Assembly: GCF_022095695.1 (NCBI RefSeq)
Contig: NZ_JAIFZM010000004.1
Coordinates: 1-64,000, forward strand
DNA length: 64,000 nt
From: Oceanobacillus jordanicus
GTDB lineage: Bacteria > Bacillota > Bacilli > Bacillales > Amphibacillaceae
Direction of reading: 5' to 3'
The notes beneath the pieces are model-generated. The model was given only the letters and a program-made list of their open reading frames with translations, was not told the DNA's origin and ran no database searches. A program made the translations under genes and the position numbers. Shown here piece by piece: positions 20,810 to 29,200 of the stretch; position 1 is the stretch's first letter, and each line of letters begins with the position of its first letter.

Positions 20810-20915
20810 GCGGTGCGTTAAGCACCGTGTACATATTATGAGAATAGGAAAGATTGAAAGCTGGTGCTTTAGATAAATAGTTTCTTAATTTCTCAAGAGA
20901 AATGGGTGAGCGGTA

Positions 20916-21854
20916 ATGAAATGGTCAGAGGTCTGTATTCATACAACAAATGAAGCAATTGAGCCAATATCTAACATTCTTCATGAAACAGGGGCAAGTG
21001 GCCTGGTGATTGAAGATCCAATGGACTTAGTGAAAGCACATGCGACTCCATTTGGTGAAGTATTTGAACTTGACCCTTCTGAATATCCTGAGGAAGGAGT
21101 CTATATTAAGGCATACCTTCCAGTTAATAGCTTTTTTGGAGAGACAGTTGAAGAGATTAAACAGGCGATTAATGAATTAATGCTTTATGATATTGACCTC
21201 GGAAAGAACCAAATCTCTCTAAGTGAAGTAAATGAGGAAGAGTGGGCTACTGCTTGGAAAAAGTATTACAAGCCTGTTAAGATCTCAAAAAGAATTACGA
21301 TTACACCAACTTGGGAAGAGTATGAGCCCGTAACAAGTGATGAGATTATCATTGAGTTAGATCCAGGTATGGCATTTGGTACAGGTACCCACCCAACTAC
21401 GGTTTTAAGTATCCAAGCCTTAGAGCAATTTTTGGCAGTAGGAGATGACGTAATCGACGTCGGTTCAGGTTCAGGTGTGTTGAGTATTGCAGCTGCTTTG
21501 TTAGGAGCAGAAAAAGTAGATGCCTTTGATTTAGATGACGTAGCTGTGACGAGTACACGATTAAATGCCAAGCTAAACAAATTAGGTGAGAAGATACATA
21601 CAAAGCAAAATAATCTTCTTGACCATGTGAACGACCAGGCTGACGTCATTGTATCGAATATACTCGCTGAAATCATTGTACGCTTTGTTGATGACGCGTG
21701 GAGAAACTTGAAGTCAGGTGGCTACTTTATTACTTCAGGAATAATTCAAAATAAAAAACAGCTTGTAAAAGATAAATTAGAGGAACAAGGCTTCACGATT
21801 ATCCAAGTCAATGAGCTAGAAGACTGGGTCTCCATTGTAGCAAGAAAAGCATAG
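20916..21854 (+). CDS. prmA: Ribosomal protein L11 methyltransferase PrmA
   Basis: Trimethylates ribosomal protein L11 (uL11) using SAM. The 312 residues have an N-terminal substrate-recognition domain and a Rossmann methyltransferase with ELDPGMAFGTGTHPTT, the SAM loop VIDVGSGSGVLSIAAALLGA, a QNNLL block and NILAEIIV. It follows dnaJ as in B. subtilis (yqeT) and precedes rsmE at 64 bases. Confidence 0.96.
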   Translation: MKWSEVCIHTTNEAIEPISNILHETGASGLVIEDPMDLVKAHATPFGEVFELDPSEYPEEGVYIKAYLPVNSFFGETVEEIKQAINELMLYDIDLGKNQISLSEVNEEEWATAWKKYYKPVKISKRITITPTWEEYEPVTSDEIIIELDPGMAFGTGTHPTTVLSIQALEQFLAVGDDVIDVGSGSGVLSIAAALLGAEKVDAFDLDDVAVTSTRLNAKLNKLGEKIHTKQNNLLDHVNDQADVIVSNILAEIIVRFVDDAWRNLKSGGYFITSGIIQNKKQLVKDKLEEQGFTIIQVNELEDWVSIVARKA

Positions 21855-21918
21855 AGCGCCGCATGGAGTCGTCAAATATAAGTAGATATTAAGTAATATG
21901 GAGGTAGGTGTGTGAGGC

Positions 21919-22689
21919 GTGCAACAATACTTTGTACCTGAGGAAAATTGGCAAGCCGAATCCGTGACGGTTTCCGGTGATGATGTCCATCATATTAACC
22001 GTGTTGTTCGACTAAAAGCAGAAGATGAAATAATTTGCAGCCACCCAGCTGGGCATGCCGCACGCTGCATTATAGCTTCTATTGAGTCAGACGCAGTTCA
22101 TGCTACCGTGATAGAGTGGCTAGACAATTCTGTTGAACTACCAGTTGATGTTACCATTGCGCAAGGCTTACCCAAAGGGGATAAATTAGACCTTATCATT
22201 CAAAAGGGAACCGAGCTAGGTGCCAAAGCTTTTATACCTGTTCAGGCTAAGCGTTCTGTAGTAAAGTGGGACGATAAAAAACGCCACAAGAAAAAAGTGC
22301 GATTTGAAAAAATAGCGAAAGAAGCAAGCGAGCAAAGCCATCGAAACCTTATTCCACAGATAAAAACAATTATGTCATTATCAGAGTTAATCGACGAAAG
22401 TAACCAATATGATGTGAAAATTTTTGCCTATGAAGAAGAAGCAAAAACAACCAACTATCAATCGTTTAGTACGATTTTGCAGGGGATGAAAGAAGGACAA
22501 AAATTGTTAGTGCTCATTGGTCCTGAAGGCGGTATTTCGGAAGATGAAGCAGCACAGTTAAAAGAAAGTGAATTTAGTCCCGTTCGTTTAGGGCCACGTA
22601 TTTTACGTACTGAAACAGCTGCCCTGTATATGCTTGCGAGTGTTTCTTATCATTTTGAAGAATTGAGGTGGAATGAATGCCAACAGTAG
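21919..22689 (+). CDS. rsmE: 16S rRNA m3U1498 methyltransferase RsmE
   Basis: SPOUT-class methyltransferase that methylates U1498 of 16S rRNA. The 256-residue protein has an N-terminal PUA-like domain (HHINRVVRLK) and a knotted SPOUT domain with QGLPKGDKLDLIIQKGTELG, KEASEQSHRNLIP, VLIGPEGGISEDE and RLGPRILRTETA. It starts at GTG 21919 and its 3' end overlaps the mtaB start by 13 bases, so the two are coupled. Confidence 0.97.
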   Translation: MQQYFVPEENWQAESVTVSGDDVHHINRVVRLKAEDEIICSHPAGHAARCIIASIESDAVHATVIEWLDNSVELPVDVTIAQGLPKGDKLDLIIQKGTELGAKAFIPVQAKRSVVKWDDKKRHKKKVRFEKIAKEASEQSHRNLIPQIKTIMSLSELIDESNQYDVKIFAYEEEAKTTNYQSFSTILQGMKEGQKLLVLIGPEGGISEDEAAQLKESEFSPVRLGPRILRTETAALYMLASVSYHFEELRWNECQQ

Positions 22690-24023
22690 CATTTCATACA
22701 TTAGGGTGTAAAGTGAATCATTATGAAACAGAGGGGATTTGGCGAATGTTCATGGATAACGGCTATGAGCGAGTGGATTTCGACCATGACTCTGATGTTT
22801 ATGTAATTAATACTTGTACTGTAACCAATACAGGAGACAAAAAAAGCAGACAGGTAATCAGACGTGCAATTCGGAAAAATCCGGAAGCCATTGTTTGTGT
22901 AACAGGTTGTTATGCGCAAACTTCCCCTGGTGAAATCATGGAAATACCTGGAGTCGATGTTGTTGTCGGCACACAGGACCGTAAGAACATGATTAAATAC
23001 ATTGAAGAACATAAACAGACTCGTGAACCAATTAATGGTGTAACCAACATAATGAAAAACCGTGTGTTTGAAGAAATGGATGTTCCTGAATTCACTGATA
23101 GAACACGTGCCTCACTGAAGATTCAAGAGGGCTGTAATAATTTCTGTACCTTCTGTATTATTCCTTGGTCTCGAGGCTTACTTCGTTCAAGAGATCCTGA
23201 AAGTGTAATTAAACAGGCACAGAACTTAGTGGACGCTGGTTACAAAGAAATTGTACTAACAGGAATTCACACAGCAGGGTATGGGGAAGACCGTAAAGAT
23301 TATAACTTTGCAATGTTGCTTAAGGATCTGGAAACAAAAGTGGAAGGGTTAAAGCGTATCCGCATTTCTTCAATTGAAGCCAGTCAAATTACAGACGAAG
23401 TAATTGAAGTGTTAGATCAATCCGAAAAAATTGTTCGCCATTTGCATATTCCCTTACAATCAGGCTCAGATACTGTTCTTGCCAGAATGCGTCGGAAATA
23501 TTCTAGCGATTTTTATAAAGAGAAGGTTATGAAAATACGTAAAGCCTTGCCAGGACTTGCAATTACATCAGATGTTATTGTTGGGTTCCCAGGTGAAACG
23601 GATGAAGAGTTCCAAGAGACCTATGCGTTTATTAAAGAAATTGGATATTCTGAGTTACACGTATTTCCTTTTTCCAGAAGAACGGGGACACCTGCCGCAA
23701 GAATGGACAACCAAGTGGAAGAGGATGTTAAAAATGACCGTGTCCACAAACTTATTGAGCTATCTGATCAACTTGCAAAAGAATATGCTTCAGAATTTGA
23801 GAATCAGGTACTTGAAGTAATACCGGAAGAGCGAGTCCATGATGAAAACAATCCGGAAATGCTTGTAGGTTATACTGACAATTATCTTAAAGTACGTTTT
23901 GAAGGAACACACGATATGATAGGAAAGCTTGTTCGAGTAAAAATTAACCAGGCCGGCTACCCATATAACGAGGGAACATTTGTTAGGGTGATGGAAGATG
24001 CTCCAGCAGTAGCAGCGAAATAA
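22677..24023 (+). CDS. mtaB: tRNA t6A37 methylthiotransferase MtaB
   Basis: Radical SAM enzyme that converts t6A to ms2t6A at position 37 of ANN-reading tRNAs. The 448 residues have the UPF0004 domain with the first cluster cysteines (TLGCKVN, NTCTVTN, VTGCYAQ), the radical SAM motif CNNFCTFCIIPWSRG, HLHIPLQSGSD, and a C-terminal TRAM region. This matches YqeV, not MiaB. It is the last gene before a strong terminator. Confidence 0.95.
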   Translation: MPTVAFHTLGCKVNHYETEGIWRMFMDNGYERVDFDHDSDVYVINTCTVTNTGDKKSRQVIRRAIRKNPEAIVCVTGCYAQTSPGEIMEIPGVDVVVGTQDRKNMIKYIEEHKQTREPINGVTNIMKNRVFEEMDVPEFTDRTRASLKIQEGCNNFCTFCIIPWSRGLLRSRDPESVIKQAQNLVDAGYKEIVLTGIHTAGYGEDRKDYNFAMLLKDLETKVEGLKRIRISSIEASQITDEVIEVLDQSEKIVRHLHIPLQSGSDTVLARMRRKYSSDFYKEKVMKIRKALPGLAITSDVIVGFPGETDEEFQETYAFIKEIGYSELHVFPFSRRTGTPAARMDNQVEEDVKNDRVHKLIELSDQLAKEYASEFENQVLEVIPEERVHDENNPEMLVGYTDNYLKVRFEGTHDMIGKLVRVKINQAGYPYNEGTFVRVMEDAPAVAAK

Positions 24024-24049
24024 AAAACCGGTCTGCGGACCGGTTTTTC
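24024..24049 (+). terminator. Terminator after mtaB
   Basis: Stem AAAACCGGTC/GGACCGGTTTT with a 3-base loop and T tail, immediately after the mtaB stop. Confidence 0.92.
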
Positions 24050-24141
24050 TTATTCGTTGTTTTTCATAAAATTAGATTTCTACTATGCTACATGATATTA
24101 TGGAAGAAAAGCACGTGCTGCAAAAGAGGAAGGATGACACG

Positions 24142-24813
24142 ATGAGTAAAAATTTAGCAAGCTATATAGATCATACCCTATTAAAACCCGCTACAACACA
24201 AGAACAAATTGAAAAAATTGTGGAAGAAGCAAAAGAATACCACTTTGCATCTGTTTGCGTAAACCCATATTGGGTTCCGCTTTGTTATAAACATTTAAAA
24301 GACACGGATGTAAAGGTTTGTACTGTAATTGGCTTCCCACTTGGTGCTAATTCCACACAGACAAAAGTATTTGAAACAAAACAAGCTGTTAGCGATGGGG
24401 CTACAGAGGTAGATATGGTAATCAATGTTGGTGAACTAAAAGCTAAACATGATGACCTGGTAAAAGCAGATATTCAAGCAGTTGTTGAAGAAGCTAAAGG
24501 ACAAGCGTTAACGAAGGTTATTATTGAAACATCATTGCTAACCGACGAAGAAAAAGTACGTGCATGTAAGCTTGCAAAACAGGCCGGAGCTGATTTTGTT
24601 AAAACATCCACTGGTTTTTCTGGGGGTGGAGCATCAGTAGAGGATATTAAACTTATGCGCGAAACGGTTGGCCCAGATATGGGTGTGAAAGCTTCCGGTG
24701 GTGTTAGAGACCTAGCTTCCACAGAGGCGATGATAGATGCTGGTGCAACTAGAATAGGCGCAAGCGCTGGGATTGATATCATTAACGGCAATACTGGAGC
24801 TTCCGATTATTAA
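24142..24813 (+). CDS. deoC: Deoxyribose-phosphate aldolase DeoC
   Basis: Class I aldolase that splits 2-deoxyribose-5-phosphate into glyceraldehyde-3-phosphate and acetaldehyde, in deoxynucleoside catabolism. The 223 residues are a TIM barrel with [32 protein letters not shown] (Schiff-base Lys) and VKASGGVRD (second active-site Lys). The ATG at 24142 follows AGAGGAAGG; the open frame starts at 24085. It stands alone between mtaB and rpsU, without deoR, nupC or pdp. Confidence 0.96.
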   Translation: MSKNLASYIDHTLLKPATTQEQIEKIVEEAKEYHFASVCVNPYWVPLCYKHLKDTDVKVCTVIGFPLGANSTQTKVFETKQAVSDGATEVDMVINVGELKAKHDDLVKADIQAVVEEAKGQALTKVIIETSLLTDEEKVRACKLAKQAGADFVKTSTGFSGGGASVEDIKLMRETVGPDMGVKASGGVRDLASTEAMIDAGATRIGASAGIDIINGNTGASDY

Positions 24814-24852
24814 AGTTTTTATGCAAAACTTTAACAGAATGTAAATAATTTG

Positions 24853-24881
24853 TTGACCAATAACTAGGAATATATTATACT
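24853..24881 (+). promoter_or_regulatory. Putative SigA promoter of rpsU-yqeY
   Basis: TTGACC (24853-24858), 17 bases, TATACT (24876-24881). About 70 bases of leader precede rpsU. Confidence 0.7.
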
Positions 24882-24956
24882 TTAACAAGGCATGTGATAG
24901 CAGATTACATATGCCGGTACAATTCTTTTTTGTGCTTCGGAGGGAGGGAAATTAGC

Positions 24957-25133
24957 ATGTCAAATACAACTCGCGTTCGTAAAAACGAGTCTCTTGAGGA
25001 TGCTCTTCGTCGCTTCAAGCGTAGTGTGTCAAAAAGTGGTACACTGCAGGAATATCGCAAGCGTGAACATTATGAAAAACCTAGTGTTAAGCGTAAGAAG
25101 AAATCTGAAGCTGCTAGAAAGCGTAAATTCTAA
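24957..25133 (+). CDS. rpsU: 30S ribosomal protein S21 (bS21)
   Basis: A 58-residue very basic protein near the anti-SD end of 16S rRNA. The sequence [20 protein letters not shown] and the [14 protein letters not shown] tail are typical. The ATG at 24957 follows a very strong GGAGGGAGGG site. yqeY follows 15 bases later, the common Gram-positive pairing. Confidence 0.97.
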   Translation: MSNTTRVRKNESLEDALRRFKRSVSKSGTLQEYRKREHYEKPSVKRKKKSEAARKRKF

Positions 25134-25148
25134 AGTGGGTGCAAGAGC

Positions 25149-25595
25149 ATGGGATTACTTGAACAGCTGAATCAAGATATGAAGCAGGCAATGAAGCAGA
25201 AGGATAAAGAAAAACTAAGCGTTATCCGTATGGTTAAATCTTCATTGCAAAATGAATCAATTAAGCTTGGTAAAGACTCAATTAGTGAGGATGAAGAATT
25301 AACAATCCTTTCAAGAGAGTTAAAGCAAAGAAAAGATTCCCTCCAAGAATTCAAATCAGCTGGACGCGAAGATCTTGTTAAAAAACTTGAAGTTGAAATC
25401 AATATTTTGCAAGAATATATGCCGAAACAGCTTACAGAAGAAGAGCTTGAGGTAATTGTTCAGTCAACGATTCGGGAAGTTAACGCAACATCTAAGAAAG
25501 ATATGGGTAAAGTGATGAGTGCTGTCATGCCAAAGGTTAAAGGTAAGGCAGATGGCTCTCGGATAAACAAACTCGTACAACAGCATTTGGACTAA
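25149..25595 (+). CDS. yqeY: GatB/YqeY domain protein YqeY
   Basis: A 148-residue stand-alone GatB/YqeY domain: an N-terminal helical bundle ([22 protein letters not shown]) and the C-terminal tail-like domain with [19 protein letters not shown] and [15 protein letters not shown]. Related to the tRNA-binding end of the amidotransferase GatB; the free-standing form has no proven function. Pairs with rpsU and ends at a strong terminator. Confidence 0.95.
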   Translation: MGLLEQLNQDMKQAMKQKDKEKLSVIRMVKSSLQNESIKLGKDSISEDEELTILSRELKQRKDSLQEFKSAGREDLVKKLEVEINILQEYMPKQLTEEELEVIVQSTIREVNATSKKDMGKVMSAVMPKVKGKADGSRINKLVQQHLD

Positions 25596-25604
25596 TCTAA
25601 ATAT

Positions 25605-25638
25605 AAAAAATCCCTGCTAGCAATAGCAGGGATTTTTT
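25605..25638 (+). terminator. Terminator after yqeY
   Basis: Stem AAAAAATCCCTGCTA/TAGCAGGGATTTTTT with a 4-base loop. Confidence 0.93.
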
Positions 25639-25768
25639 ATATACGAACTTTTCTTCTCAACCATAATTTTTGTAACTTGTATCAATTATTAATAGTCTAA
25701 GTAAGTTTGTTTAAAATTTACAAACAGTCTCGAATGTATGATACTATTTAGAGGAGTATAAAGAAAAA

Positions 25769-25797
25769 TGAAACTTTACGCCTTACTATTCCGTATA
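25769..25797 (+). promoter_or_regulatory. Putative SigW-type (ECF) promoter of the nfeD-floA operon
   Basis: TGAAAC (25769-25774), 17 bases, CGTATA (25792-25797). This fits the ECF sigma-W pattern (TGAAAC and CGTA). In B. subtilis the orthologous yqeZ-yqfA operon belongs to the SigW regulon (established). A matching element precedes the second NfeD gene at 51620. Confidence 0.75.
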
Positions 25798-25832
25798 TAA
25801 AGAGGAACCGTTTAGAGGAGGTGAATCCTATA

Positions 25833-27161
25833 TTGTCAAGAAAGAGGCTGCTACCATACATAGTACTAATATTTACCGTTTTATTTTTATGTAGCCCTTT
25901 TATAAAAAGCATTGCTCATGCTGATAATGGGGCAGGTAAAACAGTTTATGTGATTCCTATTGAAAAGGAAGTAGAACGGGGTCTGGAAGCTTTTTTGAAA
26001 AGAACGACAGATGAAGCTGTTGAACAGGGTGCAGATCATATCATCTTTGAAATAAATACACCAGGAGGTCGAGTGGATTCTGCTGGACAGATAGCAGGCC
26101 ATTTACAGGCGTTGGAAATTCCAACTACATCATTCGTAGTAAATGAAGCATTGTCCGCTGGCTCATACATTGCATTAAATACGGATACAATATACATGCG
26201 TCCACAAGCGACCATGGGTGCAAGTGGTGTTATTACTTCTGATGGAAATGCTGCAGATAAAAAAGCACAATCTGCGTGGCTTGCATCGATGCGAAGTGCT
26301 GCGGAGTCTAAAGGCAGAGATCCGCTATATGCAGCTGCCATGGCAGATCCAAGTATTGATCTATCCGAGTACGGTGCAGGAGAGGGAGAGTATTTAACCT
26401 TAACTCCAAGTATTGCAACAGAAGTTGATTATTCAGAGGGTACGGTTGATGACAGAGTAGAACTATTAAATGAGCTTGGTCTTTCTGACGCTACTATTGT
26501 TGAAAAAGAAACAACAATTGCTGAGGAGGTAGCTAGATTTCTGACCAATCCGATTGTCATTCCGATCCTACTATCAGTAGCCAGTCTCGGCTTGATTGTA
26601 GAACTTTATTCTCCAGGTTTTGGTGTGCCAGGATCCATGGGCATTATCGCGTTAATCTTATTTTTCTATGGCCACTTTGTAGCAGGTTTGGCAGGTATGG
26701 AAGCCATGATCCTTCTCCTACTAGGAGTTGTGCTACTAATTGTAGAATTTTTTGTCCCGGGGGGGATTCTTGGGTTATTGGGAATTGGCGCTATCATTGG
26801 ATCTCTGCTGATGTCTGGGTATGACATTGGCCATATGTCTATGAGTATCGCAATAGCCTTTATGGTCGCTGTTATTGCCTCCGTCATTTTATTTAGAAGA
26901 ATTGGTCTAGACAAAGGGGTCTTTCGCCATATCATTCTAAGAGACCAAACAACTACTGAACTGGGATATGTGTCAACAGCAAATCGCTTAGAGCTATTAG
27001 GGCTGGAAGGTAAGACGGTTACGCCACTTCGTCCTGCCGGTACAGCAGTGTTTGACAATGAGCGTCTCGATGTAGTGTCAGAAGGTAGTTTCATTGAAAC
27101 AGACCGTAACGTGAAGATCGTTAAGGTAGAAGGAGCTCGTATTGTAGTTAGAGAAATCTAA
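25833..27161 (+). CDS. yqeZ: NfeD-family membrane serine protease (YqeZ, NfeD1b)
   Basis: A 442-residue membrane protein. A signal/anchor segment (about 8-28) precedes a ClpP-class serine protease domain; the likely nucleophile is in NEALSAGSYIALN and the substrate-binding region in FEINTPGGRVDSAG. Several membrane helices follow (about 230-355), then a C-terminal NfeD OB-fold domain with GLEGKTVTPLRPAG. NfeD proteases pair with stomatin/flotillin-type proteins; here floA is next. GTG at 25821 is too close to the SD site; TTG at 25833 lies 8 bases after AGAGGAGGTGA and is preferred. Confidence 0.92.
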   Translation: MSRKRLLPYIVLIFTVLFLCSPFIKSIAHADNGAGKTVYVIPIEKEVERGLEAFLKRTTDEAVEQGADHIIFEINTPGGRVDSAGQIAGHLQALEIPTTSFVVNEALSAGSYIALNTDTIYMRPQATMGASGVITSDGNAADKKAQSAWLASMRSAAESKGRDPLYAAAMADPSIDLSEYGAGEGEYLTLTPSIATEVDYSEGTVDDRVELLNELGLSDATIVEKETTIAEEVARFLTNPIVIPILLSVASLGLIVELYSPGFGVPGSMGIIALILFFYGHFVAGLAGMEAMILLLLGVVLLIVEFFVPGGILGLLGIGAIIGSLLMSGYDIGHMSMSIAIAFMVAVIASVILFRRIGLDKGVFRHIILRDQTTTELGYVSTANRLELLGLEGKTVTPLRPAGTAVFDNERLDVVSEGSFIETDRNVKIVKVEGARIVVREI

Positions 27162-27197
27162 CTTTAATAAATAAAACAATTAACAGGAGGAACTTAC

Positions 27198-28190
27198 ATG
27201 GAAATACAAGATCTAATGCCGTTAATCATTATAGCGGTAATATTGATTGCAGTAGCAATTTTATTTACTTTCATACCCGTGATGCTATGGATTAGCGCAC
27301 TAGCTGCCGGTGTGAAAGTGGGCATCTTTACATTGATTGGTATGCGTCTTCGTCGTGTTGTGCCAAATCGTGTTATTAACCCATTGATTAAAGCACATAA
27401 AGCCGGACTTGATGTGACAACGAACCAGCTTGAGAGTCATTATCTTGCTGGTGGTAATGTGGACAGAGTAGTTAATGCGCTAATTGCCGCTCACAGAGCA
27501 AATATCGAGCTTCCTTTTGAACGAGGAGCAGCTATTGACCTTGCTGGGCGTGACGTACTGGAAGCTGTACAAATGAGTGTAAATCCTAAAGTAATTGAAA
27601 CGCCATTTATTGCCGGTATTGCGATGGATGGTATTGAAGTAAAAGCAAAAGCGAGAATTACAGTTAGAGCAAACATTGACCGTTTGGTCGGTGGTGCGGG
27701 CGAAGAAACTGTTATTGCCCGTGTTGGTGAAGGTGTGGTAAGTACAATTGGTAGCTCAGAAGCTCATACCAAAGTACTGGAAAATCCGGATTCCATCTCA
27801 CATAATGTGTTAAATCGTGGACTTGATGCTGGTACAGCCTTTGAAATCCTTTCGATCGATATTGCAGACGTGGATATCGGGAAAAACATCGGAGCCATTC
27901 TGCAAACTGATCAGGCAGAGGCTGATAAAAACATCGCTCAAGCAAAAGCCGAAGAACGTCGTGCGATGGCTGTTGCTCAAGAACAGGAAATGGTTGCTAG
28001 AGTACAAGAAATGCGTGCTAAAGTGGTAGAAGCAGAGGCAGATGTTCCATTGGCTCTTGCAGAAGCATTACGTTCAGGGAATCTTGGGGTAATGGATTAT
28101 ATGAATTATAGAAATATTGATGCAGATACTGACATGCGTGACTCGCTTGGTAAATTGTCTGAAAATCACGATGACAACGATCAAAACTAA
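27198..28190 (+). CDS. floA: Flotillin-like protein FloA (YqfA)
   Basis: Membrane scaffold of functional membrane microdomains. The 330 residues begin with a hydrophobic hairpin/anchor (about 8-50), then a PHB/SPFH-like domain ([27 protein letters not shown]) and a coiled coil rich in Ala/Glu ([19 protein letters not shown] region). It follows the NfeD protease by 36 bases and sits behind a SigW-type promoter, consistent with a role in the response to membrane stress. Confidence 0.96.
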   Translation: MEIQDLMPLIIIAVILIAVAILFTFIPVMLWISALAAGVKVGIFTLIGMRLRRVVPNRVINPLIKAHKAGLDVTTNQLESHYLAGGNVDRVVNALIAAHRANIELPFERGAAIDLAGRDVLEAVQMSVNPKVIETPFIAGIAMDGIEVKAKARITVRANIDRLVGGAGEETVIARVGEGVVSTIGSSEAHTKVLENPDSISHNVLNRGLDAGTAFEILSIDIADVDIGKNIGAILQTDQAEADKNIAQAKAEERRAMAVAQEQEMVARVQEMRAKVVEAEADVPLALAEALRSGNLGVMDYMNYRNIDADTDMRDSLGKLSENHDDNDQN

Positions 28191-28221
28191 GCGCTTTGGT
28201 ATTAAAGGAGGCGTTTCGTAA

Positions 28222-28737
28222 ATGGATGCTATATCCAATTTAATGGAAGCGATTTTTGGCAATATTTTCATCCTAATTGCCATTGTTGCCGGTATTATTG
28301 GCTTTTTCAAAAATGGTTCTGATAATAAGGGAGATCAACAGTCTCCCAATCAGCCCCGGCCAACTTCAACACCGTCGGGAAGAACGAATATGCCGAGCCA
28401 AAGAACATCTACTTCCACAAATACTCAACATAGTACAGTAGATACTTCTTCTGTTGAGGAGAGGCATCAACGCCAACTTGATCAGTTGGCTGATAGGTAT
28501 GCTACAACTAAACGCTCTGCAAATAGCATTCCAGACAATCTGCAGAGAAGCTCCTCGTTGAGGGAAGGAAAAGAAAAGAAAGAAGAACAGTTATCTACCA
28601 AACAAAAAAAGTTTAAGAAACGGTTCGACCGCAACCTCACAAAGCAAGGTGTTGCAAATGGGGTAATCATGGCTGAGATACTTGGACCACCAAGAGCTAA
28701 GAAGCCTTATCGAAGTGTAACGTCAGAAAGAAAATAA
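28222..28737 (+). CDS. Uncharacterised single-pass membrane protein, third gene of the nfeD-floA operon
   Basis: A 171-residue protein of no function I recognise. One N-terminal membrane helix (about residues 10-30) is followed by a Ser/Thr/Pro/Gln-rich linker (32-75), a charged helical segment and a basic C-terminus. The C-terminal block NGVIMAEILGPPRAKKPYR looks like the conserved part. It occupies the position of B. subtilis yqfB but is much longer. A strong AAAGGAGG site precedes the ATG. With floA only 31 bases upstream and a terminator behind it, it should be expressed with the NfeD-flotillin pair. Confidence 0.8.
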   Translation: MDAISNLMEAIFGNIFILIAIVAGIIGFFKNGSDNKGDQQSPNQPRPTSTPSGRTNMPSQRTSTSTNTQHSTVDTSSVEERHQRQLDQLADRYATTKRSANSIPDNLQRSSSLREGKEKKEEQLSTKQKKFKKRFDRNLTKQGVANGVIMAEILGPPRAKKPYRSVTSERK

Positions 28738-28742
28738 TAGAT

Positions 28743-28787
28743 AATCCAGAATGAGGAATATATCCTTCCTTGTTCTGGATTTTTTTA
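28743..28787 (+). terminator. Terminator of the nfeD-floA operon
   Basis: AATCCAGAA/TTCTGGATT stem with an inner GAGGA/TCCTT pairing, then a run of T. Confidence 0.85.
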
Positions 28788-28896
28788 TTGGAATTTTTAT
28801 TTTGTAAATGCTTGTTAAGACAGGTTGTTTTCTACGTTTCCAGTTCTTATTAAAGTATTGGAAACATAAATATGTAGAGGAGAGGGGGCTGCATCT

Positions 28897-29178
28897 GTGA
28901 AGAAATTGCAACAAGGCATTCGCCCATGGTTAATAAAATATCTTGCGCTTCCTTCTGATATAGTGCTTGAACTTCCACGCATCACTATTATAGGACAGTT
29001 ACATGTCTACATTGAGAATCATAAAGGCCTGGCCACATATTCTGAAACAGAGCTCAAGCTAAAAATAAATAAAGGATTTATTCAAATAACGGGATCGGCC
29101 TTTGTATTAAAGATGATGCTACCGGAAGAAATCTTATTAGAAGGCACCATTCAGGAAGTGAAGTTTGTACCAGAATAA
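28897..29178 (+). CDS. yqfC: Sporulation protein YqfC (YabP/YqfC family)
   Basis: A 93-residue protein of the YabP/YqfC family, made in the mother cell during sporulation. Features are LPSDIVLELPRITIIGQLHVYIENHKG and the TELKLKINKGFIQITG strand-rich core. GTG at 28897 follows an AGAGGGGG site. A CATAAATA (28865-28872) with upstream TTCTTAT 14 bases away could be a weak SigE promoter. Paired with yqfD, as in other spore formers. Confidence 0.9.
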   Translation: MKKLQQGIRPWLIKYLALPSDIVLELPRITIIGQLHVYIENHKGLATYSETELKLKINKGFIQITGSAFVLKMMLPEEILLEGTIQEVKFVPE

Positions 29179-29200
29179 CTAGTGTGTTGAGGGGGAAAAA

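Noticed and set aside
21266-21676. 136-codon open frame on the minus strand
   Set aside because: Antisense to prmA, no SD, and no reason to override the clear methyltransferase.
25768-25800. Ten-codon open frame (MKLYALLFRI) preceded by an AGGAG-like site, possible leader peptide
   Set aside because: It coincides with the -35 and -10 of the putative SigW promoter, so it would not be transcribed from it.
26666-27094. 142-codon open frame on the minus strand
   Set aside because: Antisense to the NfeD protease membrane domain; Pro/Ser-rich, no SD.
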